This document shows, piece after piece, positions 56,370-64,000 of a DNA stretch of 64,000 bases. Location of the stretch: assembly GCA_963924555.1 (NCBI GenBank), contig OZ004594.1, positions 2,759,563-2,823,562 on the forward strand. The letters are read 5' to 3'. The number at the start of each line of letters is the position of its first letter. The stretch's first letter is position 1. The position numbers and the translations under genes are program-made. This DNA comes from Crambe crambe. Lineage: Eukaryota > Porifera > Demospongiae > Poecilosclerida > Crambeidae. The notes beneath the pieces were generated by a model that made no database searches, was not told where the DNA came from, and was given only the letters and a program-made list of their open reading frames with translations.

Positions 56370-58573
56370 ATGATAGAATTACTGCTACTTCTGCTGCTTC
56401 CAATAGTGACAACATGTAAGGACTAACTCTGTAATCAATACTATAGCTCCATAGAAATAATGTAGCGATTTAAACCTATAGCTAACTCCATGGAAATTTA
56501 ATAGCTATAACTGTACAATTTTAGCTGAAAATTGTTTACGTCCTGCCACTGAAGGGAGGAGGAATATTCCCTTCTTGAATACCAACTCACCTTCCTTCCC
56601 CGATGGAACACAAGCAATCATAACCAGTTACAAGTTCAGCTGTCATGGGAACATCAGTGCATGGCATGCCTATCTTCATCAAACCAGTGATGGCACCAAC
56701 AGCAAACATTACACCATCCAGTTTCAAGTCTGGAGACCTTCATCAGCAGTAGCAGTTGATGGATGCTATGGGTTGGTCGGGGAGAATAGCTTTGAAGACA
56801 TCACAGCAACCAGTGACGGCCTTGTTAGCCAAACACCAGAACCATCCAGCATCATTGGAGTTTCTCCAGGAGATGTGATTGGGTATTATATGTTTGCACT
56901 GGGCAATAATGATGCAGACAGTGGTAAGTGAGTGATGGATGGTGCTAAAGAGAGGAGAAGTTGACAGTGCCAACTTCTCCTTATTATTTTTGGGACAGCA
57001 AGTTCATCGCATACCTGAGGGATCGACAAGAAGAAACTTTAATATTTTTTCTCCTGCAGGTGGTGAGGAAGGCGGGATACAGCTGGACACTAACTACACT
57101 GAAGAGAGTATTTGGTATTACACAAACAGTGCAGCTGATCCATTGCGGAGTAATGGACCGCCATTATCTTGCCTCTTTAAAGTCGGGTCTCAACCCAATA
57201 GGGCTTTGAAGTCCTTCACCAATGCTGCACCTATCATCTCTATTGATATGTGTAAGTATAGATCTATAATAGAACATCCAATAGCATCTTCCCCAGGGCC
57301 CCCCCCCCCCCTATGCAGAGAATTGGAGGGCCCTCCTGCACATTATTGCACAGAGTAAAGGGTCTTGGGATGAAGCTAACACCAACATAACACATTTCTC
57401 TCCCCATGATTCTTGAGTGGTGGTGATATATTTCATCATGCCCATTTTTACAACATCATACTCATTCCAAGGGATATGATATAGTCAAACACTATAATAC
57501 GATACTCCATATAAAAACCATCACAGTGAAGCTAATTTCTTGTAAGTATATACAAGTCAAATCAACCTGTGTGGGCAGAACCCTACCTTAATTATTAATA
57601 CAGCTGTCTTATTTTTTACTATTCGTCTGTTACTATGCAGCTACACATACCAGTTCAGTGGTGTATCCAACAAGCACCATGGAATATCAAGGTATAATAT
57701 ATATATGCATAGCTACAGAAAGGAATATGATAATACCTCTAATATCAGAAACCATGCAGCTACTAACACCCCTTCTCCAAACACAGGAGCAAATCTAAGT
57801 ACCACTATGGTACTTGGACTGTATGCACACTATACTGTTCAATAAACATCATGTATAATGTATATATACAAATTATTCATACATTATTATACAGGAACAA
57901 GCTACACTGTTCTGCCTTCTTCAAGCACGGGAGGTAATATCGTACCAATTGGACCAAGCTATGTGAACCTAATCATAGCTAGTCTAATATCTAGAGTCAT
58001 AACAAAGCAATTATAAATCATCATCATCCTTATTCCTCACTCCACATCAATAATATATCAATAGCTACATGTAACTACATGTAACTATGAGTTACAAGTT
58101 TTGTTTATTCTTTATTTTTGTTTATTTGTTTGTTTTAGTGATAGGAACAACATTTGGCATAGTACCACCTCCTAATGATAAAGGTACAGTATACAAAAAG
58201 AGCCACATTGTTCACACTTTGATTTTTTCCCATGAATTACTTTCCAGGATCTATCATCGGCATAGCAATTGCTCTAGCATTGCTATGCACACTAATCCTC
58301 CTCATCCCATTGATAATCTTCACTATAATTTCAAGAAGGACAAAAAGAAGAACAGAGACCGAACCCATATATGCCAACATCGACGACAATGATGACACAG
58401 AATCTGCCTCCGATATCAAAGTGGTTACCAATGAAGCATATGCCATGGTCTCTCCGAATGACATACATGACTATGGCACAGTGGGCAAGGATTATGCACT
58501 CCCTGACCCATGTAATAACAGTTACACTCTCCGCTGGAAGTCAGAAACAGACATAAATGAGGTCGAAAAATGA
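56370..58573 (+). CDS. Gene B10: divergent type B receptor-like protein with extra exons
   Basis: Proposed exons are 56370-56415, 56525-56923, 57060-57251, 57641-57691, 57895-57933, 58139-58183 and 58248-58573, all phase 1 (365 residues). A 12-nt exon at 57787-57798 is possible. The leader is MIELLLLLLLPIVTT. The ectodomain is split by an extra 136-bp intron: NCLRPATEGRRNIPFLN, AIITSYKFSCHGNISAWH (one Cys of the CC pair replaced), FQVWRPSSAV, DGCYGLVGEN, PGDVIGYY, then GIQLDTNYTEESIWYY, LSCLFKVGS. The stalk is built from micro-exons. The helix is at about 58250-58330 (GIAIALALLCTLILLIPLII). The tail is unlike the other B tails: EPIYANI (a YxN site of the Grb2-SH2 type), NEAYAMV, HDYGTV, KDYALP, NSYTL. 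Confidence 0.72.
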
Positions 58574-59290
58574 CTGCTAAACTGTGTTATTGAATCACTA
58601 TTGACTGATTCTTCGAACAATTCATCCATTGTTAGGTTCCATTGATAGGCACATGTTAGTGAACAGTTGTTCTGTATCATCAATCATCCTTATGGACTAA
58701 TGATATCATATAGCTAATTGACTTCCTAGCTACATTATATGCTTAAGCCTATAGAGTCTAAAGAGTGACATACCTATAGCCTTCAATAGTTAGCTAGCTG
58801 CAAAGACTATCCACTCAAGAAGCTTTGCTAAAGAATTGATCTTAAACCTCTGCCAGTCATGTGACTCTGATTATTTTTATTGGTTATGTCACATGACTAT
58901 CATCACTCAAGAAGTTCTGCTGTAGTTACAGTGAACTAAATTTGGACCCCTGAAATTTAAACCACCCCTATAATTATAAAGGTTGCTAAGCAAAATGAGG
59001 CACCCCTATAATCAATCATCATAGGGCACTTGAAAATGTAGCCATAATGCTTGCCTATACAAATTGAATTCAACCCTAAAATGAGGGGACACATTATTGC
59101 GGTCACTGTATTGCCTAGCTATAGGTGTTACAGTATAGCTGGATTTGTAAAAATTCCCCTAGCTGGCTTGATTCCTTATAATGCACACCCTGTGTAGCTA
59201 TGTGTGTAAGGATGCATTTGGTATACATACTACTAGTTCACCATATACGGAAGGTGGGCATTATCAGAGGAAAAGATAATGAGCAATGTA
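58574..59290. other. Intergenic interval B10-C1
   Basis: No gene supported. Here the array changes from type B to type C ectodomains. Confidence 0.5.
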
Positions 59291-61068
59291 ATGATGCTGG
59301 GTTCATTACTGAATATCACTCTTCTACTTCTTATTCTCGAAACAGGTGAGCATTTGATGTTCGTCCTAATTTTCTTCACTAATAGGTTGATTTAGTTAGA
59401 TCACTAGAAACAGGTCAGATGTGTTCGATCAATGTGATAAATACATACATACATATAGCTGCTTGCTCAGTAGCTGCACGACTATAATCATTTCATAAAT
59501 TTCATTTTAGGTTCCGTTGAACTCTGCACCCGAGGGTTTCCAACACTTTCTGACATCAATTCACTTGCTGCAAGTTGTTCTCAGTCTACTAGATGTCTGA
59601 GGGAAAGGGATCGCGATAATTTCACATACATCATACCTGATATGAGGTTCACCTGTAATGGCACCATTGATAGGTGGAGTGCTGGAGGAATATATATTTC
59701 AGGATCCTTTTTTAGTGACCCTGAACTACAGATCTGGAGGCCAACATCAGCAGACAGCACAGATTACACTATGGTGGCATCTATATCACTGTATTCTTGC
59801 AATGGTGTAACACCTCCACCTATGATGATGAATAATGTGTATGATTGTCAACTATCAACACGAGTCTCTGTTCAAGATGGAGACATACTTGGTGTTCACC
59901 TATCTAGGGTGAGGCAAAGTGCAGCTCAATTTAGAGTGTTCTTTGATGATAGCAGCACAGACCCTCCACCAGTTCTGAATTATTACTACACAGGAGAGCC
60001 GAGTCAGTTCTCTCTGAGCTCACCTGGAGGTTCAACAGAGCAAGCCTTGCCACTGATATCACTGGACGTAACACCCAATGGTAATTAGCTATATATTTTT
60101 TTACAAAGTTTAGTCATATTACATAGTGAAAATGAAAGTGTTTACTGCACACCATTTTGTCCCAATGCACACACTGTTTCGTTTTTAGCTAGTGTGTATT
60201 GGGACAATTATTTTAGTGTGCAGTACATACACATTTTCATTCATACTTCTCAGTGCCATCTACAACTTCAGATACTGTGCCTGCAACTTCTGTGCCTCCT
60301 ACGACTTCAGTGCCACCTACAACTTCAACTTCAATCACTGCTGCACTACCGATAACATTGGACATAGTAGAAACTGCTGCACCACCTACAACTTTGGAAA
60401 CTACAACTTTGGACGTGGGAGAAACTACAACTTTAAAAACTACTGCACCACCTACAACTTTGGACACAGTTACAAGCATCCAGCCACCAATGGCAAGCAT
60501 GGAGCCACTATCTGAAGCTGTTACTGGAGACGATATTACGCCAAGCAATGATACCAGTACTGACACATCAACCGATATACAATCTGTTCTGAGTCCACAG
60601 GCCAAAGGAATCATTATAGGCCTTCTGTTGTTCACAACTCTCCTAGCAACAGTGATAGTTATCCAGATTGTTATATTCATACAATATAGGAAGAGGAAAG
60701 CATCGTGGTCATTGTCAGTGTCATTAAGTCCAGCCTCTGGACACACCATGCAACAGGATAATGATAGTATGGGTAACACAGCCCTTCAAGGTGATCATGA
60801 CCAATCAATGCTGCTACAAAAAAATGAGTGCTATGGGATAACTCTTGCTCGGAGAACTCAGTCTGGTGACGGAGAGTATTACATGAATGAAGGTATGGGT
60901 CCACCAGTCAATACCACTGCCACTACCATCCTGAAGCCACACTCTCCATCGATTGCCAGTGAGAGTGGATTTGCTGGGGCTACAGCAATAGTGAATAGCG
61001 ATTTTGACAGCCATGACTTGGAATCTTCAGAGTCAAAGGAACCCGATTATAGTTATATCAATGTTTAA
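59291..61068 (+). CDS. Gene C1: type C receptor-like protein
   Basis: Exons 59291-59345, 59511-60080 and 60254-61068 join in frame (479 residues, phase 1 introns). The leader is MMLGSLLNITLLLLILET. The ectodomain (570-nt exon): ELCTRGFPTLSDINS, SCSQSTRCLRERD, YIIPDMRFTCNGTIDRW, LQIWRPTSAD, SLYSCNG, VYDCQLS, VQDGDILGVHL, YYYTGEPSQF, LPLISLDV. The stalk is rich in TTLETTTLD, PPTTS and ITAALP motifs. The helix is at about 60605-60690 (IIIGLLLFTTLLATVIVIQI). The tail has NECYGITL, GEYYMNEG and a C-terminal PDYSYINV (YINV is a YxN-type SH2 site). The tail is not obviously homologous to types A and B. Confidence 0.84.
60126..60243. mobile_element. Fold-back element in intron 2 of C1
   Basis: GAAAATGAAAGTGTTTACTG / CAGTACATACACATTTTC and GTCCCAATGCACACACT / AGTGTGTATTGGGAC pair as inverted arms. 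A related fragment lies at about 53723-53785. Confidence 0.75.
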
Positions 61069-61455
61069 TTCTTGGGAGGAGTGAGAATAAGTGTCTAGAA
61101 GCTATCTACATGCAGCTGCAGTCTCAATTTTGCTGTTGATAGTTGTTGCTATTGTTGTTGTTGTTGTTATTGTTTCTTGCTTGTTGATACTACTTCTGCA
61201 TGATAGACCCCTATACCATGCATGCACTCACCCTATAAAGGACTACACACACAAATATCAGAAGAGAGGAAATTAGCCAAATATAATTAAGTAGCAGCTG
61301 GTCAAGTCCAAGTTTGGGAAGATACGAATACTATACACTTCCAAATTAAATATTAACTGTAGTACTTAATGCATGCATGGCACAAGATCTCTATTACTCA
61401 TATAATGATAATAATAGTGTGTATATTCAATAAAACCTACCTAGTTAATCAAGTC
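61069..61455. other. Intergenic interval C1-C2
   Basis: No gene supported; it includes a TTGTTGTTGTTG run at about 61144-61172. Confidence 0.5.
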
Positions 61456-63625
61456 ATGAAACTTCTGCTTATCATACTACTGGGTACACAAGTCATTTAT
61501 GGTAAGTCAAATAGTTCTGTTATACATGCAGTTAGAGTGTATGGTAGAAACCTCCAGTCTCTCAGGGAGCAGGAAAAAAAGATCATGGAGGAAGAAGTGA
61601 AGGGGAAAACATTTCGGTGAAATGAAGGGGAAAAAATGTAGGGATGACCATTGCTCAAAAAAGTAGGGTAGGGATGAAGGATGGAAATGGGATCAATCTT
61701 TGTTCTGTATATCCAGCCAACAATCCCTACATATACGTACATTACTACACTATAATCTGAAGCTACCCAACGTATATGTAGGGATTGTTGGCTGGATATA
61801 CAGAACAAAGATTGATCCCTCCATCCCTACTCTTGTTTCCTTACCTTTTGAACAATGAACTAGTCACCTCTACATTTTATTTTTTTCATTTCACGAAAAT
61901 GTTTTCCCCTAATAAGAGACAAGAGATTCGATATTGAGGAATTAGCATTATGTCCCTTCCTTGCTTTAATAAATAGGCAGTGCTCAGAGCTGCACTGAAG
62001 GATTACCTTCTTCTTCAGAAGTCGGTTCACTAGCTGGCGAATGTTCCTCCATAAGTACATGTTTGAGAGGTATGAATAGTAGTGAAGAAGGCTTCACCCA
62101 CATCATACCCGAGGTGAAATTCACCTGCAGTGGTACTGTAGTCAGGTGGACGGTGGGAGGGAAGTTACTCAAAAGACGTCTGGGTAGTAATCCAAGATTA
62201 CTGATTTGGAGATCGTTACTCTCATCAAATACCACATACTCTGTAACAGCTAGGATACCATTGCTCAGCTGTAATGGAGGAACTTTGACAAGAGTTCGCA
62301 GTGACATGTACGAGTGCCATCTCTATCCTGGAGTTGATATCGAAAGAGGGGATGTAGTCGGTGCTTTTTTGTCTCCAGACATACAAAACACAGATCAATT
62401 TCAGCTGTACTTTGAAAACCGTGGACATATGGACTCACCCTTGAATTACCTCTTTGCTGGAGAGAGGAGCGAACTCTCACTGGATTCACCAGACGCAGAA
62501 ACTGAGAGAGCTCTACCCCTGATATCATTTGAAGTTAGATCTTTTGGTAAGTAAAAATTATAGCTAGTTCTTTGTCACCTCAGATTTGATGCTACATCAG
62601 TTCCAGCCAGGTAACTTACAAGCTGAAGGTAGCTTACGAAATATTATGATCAGAAGCCTAGTGACATATTAGAGGGAGATATTGTATGCCATATATGGCT
62701 CAAAGCAATCTTTCTGGTATGTTATTTCACAGATGATGATGATGCCATCACTGATGTTCAAACTACATTCAGCACTGATGAATTGATCACTGCAGAGACC
62801 ACGGGTAAAGGTAACTTAGCCCACCAATCATAAAGGAAACAAAAGACAAAGGGTTGGTATGGTGATAAGTTGTAGATACAGCTTCCATGCTGTAACCTAA
62901 AGTACCAAAAAAGATGATACTATAGGATAGTGAATATCATTCCATAAGAACTGAATGCGATCTTTTTGATTACATCATGTGCAGTATTGAATACTGAAGA
63001 TGAAACGACCACCCTCCTCCTGCCAACTGATGCTACTTCTGTGGACAATGCAACAGAACCACAACAAAATAGCAATGCACCATTTAAGAATGACAGTCTG
63101 ATAGAAACCACGGGGCCGGAAACAGCAGCTGCAGGGTATGTCCTCGGCCTGGAGGCCATTATCGGGATTGTGGTGAGTGTCTTTCTGGTCGCAGTGATCC
63201 TGATATCGATAATCATAACACAGACTTACATGATCAAGCGCTACAGGCGCTACAAGTACGCCCGACGAGCTTCAAACACGCACAGTTTGAGGGAGCAACC
63301 ATATGCCGTTGTATATATGAGGGAACCGGGATTCGAAGGAAGCACAGAAAATATTCTTGATCCTTCGGACATAGAGCTGCAAATGAATCATTCCTACGCA
63401 TCAAATCAGGAGCTAAACAGAGGAGACTATTCGAGCATTACGGGTGAGAATGAGAGAGAGAATACTTCACATTTTAATCATGTGACTGTATCTGATGCTG
63501 CTACTAATGAGGAGGATGCTGTCGGAGAGAGCAGTGAGGAGGATCGCAGACATGACGACTCCCAAGGGGTGATTGTGAGTTCAATGGAGGATGAGAGAGA
63601 GTACTATGAGCACATTTACTATTGA
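61456..63625 (+). CDS. Gene C2: type C receptor-like protein
   Basis: Exons 61456-61501, 61977-62546, 62733-62804 and 62985-63625 join in frame (442 residues, all phase 1). The leader is MKLLLIILLGTQVIYG. The ectodomain exon is 570 nt, exactly as in C1: SCTEGLPSSSEVGSLAG, STCLRGMN, HIIPEVKFTCSGTVVRW, LLIWRSL, IPLLSCNGG, MYECHL, IERGDVVGAFL, YLFAGERSEL, LPLISFEV. A 72-nt exon and the start of the last exon encode an acidic, Thr-rich stalk. The helix is at about 63135-63225 (LEAIIGIVVSVFLVAVILIS). The tail has EQPYAVVYM, HSYASN, GDYSSITGE, EREYYEHIYY and a long acidic middle part. Intron 1 carries fold-back F1 copy 2. Confidence 0.83.
61601..61910. mobile_element. Fold-back element F1, copy 2 (310 bp)
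   Basis: AGGGGAAAACATTTCGGTGA and its inverse ending GTTTTCCCCT form the ends. The arms contain CAGCCAACAATCCCTACATA and its inverse. The loop is the reverse complement of the copy 1 loop (GTACATTACTACACTATAAT here), so the two copies lie in opposite orientation. It sits in intron 1 of C2. Confidence 0.88.
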
Positions 63626-64000
63626 GTTGTCTCAGTACATGTATCAACACAATCTACTTTATCAGTACTGCTATCCATAATAATTGGCATACATATTTGC
63701 TGCACCTTACCATCGAAGTAATGCTAATAGCTATGCGTGTTGCCTTAATTGTCTAGCATGAACGCCTATCTCGTAGATGAGTTTAGCAATTCCTCTTACA
63801 ATACAATATTGATTATAATGATCATCGTGAATTCCTTACCTTGGATGAATTTAACGATTCCTTAGCTGGTGCTGTAGTGATATTACCATTACTATAAATG
63901 CCTCTTACTTCGGATGAATCTAGCAATTCAAATATCGAGTGCAGTGCGCTCTTCCTTGCCTTAACCTTGAGTGACACGCATGCGCATTAGCATTTGACCT
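63626..64000. other. 3' flank of C2 with a degenerate repeat
   Basis: No gene supported. A motif of the form GATGAATTTAGCAATTCCT recurs three times at about 63776, 63844 and 63914 with a spacing of roughly 70 bp. Confidence 0.5.

Noticed and set aside
58087..58392. Hydrophobic open frame overlapping the last exons of B10
   Set aside because: It is a shadow in another frame reading through two introns; the spliced frame explains the region.

Overview
The window looks like intron-rich animal DNA, most likely from a sponge (demosponge, Amphimedon-like). This is an inference. Support: AT-rich sequence, GT-AG introns often only 51-60 bp, abundant short palindromes (TAGCTAGC, GCATGCAT), fold-back elements, a Ty3/Gypsy-type retrotransposon, and many single-pass receptors with tyrosine-rich tails. 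No tRNA, rRNA or CRISPR array was recognised.

Nearly all coding capacity belongs to one tandem array of type I membrane receptor-like genes, all on the + strand: 13 fairly complete or partial genes, 2 large pseudogenes and several tail-exon scraps. The common plan is a leader exon, one ectodomain exon of about 570-650 nt, a Ser/Thr/Pro stalk, one transmembrane helix and a cytoplasmic tail. Introns are almost all phase 1. Three ectodomain types occur in blocks. Type A (1-20260, four genes) includes a 2.8 kilo-residue mucin-like protein with a single 7.6 kb exon of Thr/Ser repeats. Type B (21688-58573, eight genes and two pseudogenes) has the signature CLRPA, CCGN.TAW, QVWRP, DGCYGLVGEN, PGDVVGF, FTGESVWYH. 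Type C (59291-63625, two genes) has FTC.GT, IWR, GD..G and FAGE/YTGE. Types A and B share a leader-exon pattern (M.WK) and a tail module rich in NxxY and YxxI tyrosines, so they probably descend from one ancestor. Type C shares the ectodomain pattern with B but has its own tails.

The array shows birth and death. There is an internal domain duplication (gene A2), premature loss of a C-terminal YDYI (B6), a broken leader (B9), a tail frameshift (B1), pseudogenes (B3, B5) and exon remnants. Mobile DNA fills the gaps: a 4.56 kb Gypsy-type element with 163-bp LTRs differing at one base sits 23 bp after the stop codon of B4, and several fold-back (MITE-like) elements and minisatellites occur.

Working hypothesis: this is a rapidly evolving receptor cluster for cell-surface recognition (adhesion, allorecognition or immune sensing) that signals through tyrosine phosphorylation. 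The architecture is visible in the sequence; the function is not proven by it. A1-A4, B1-B10 and C1-C2 are working names used only here.
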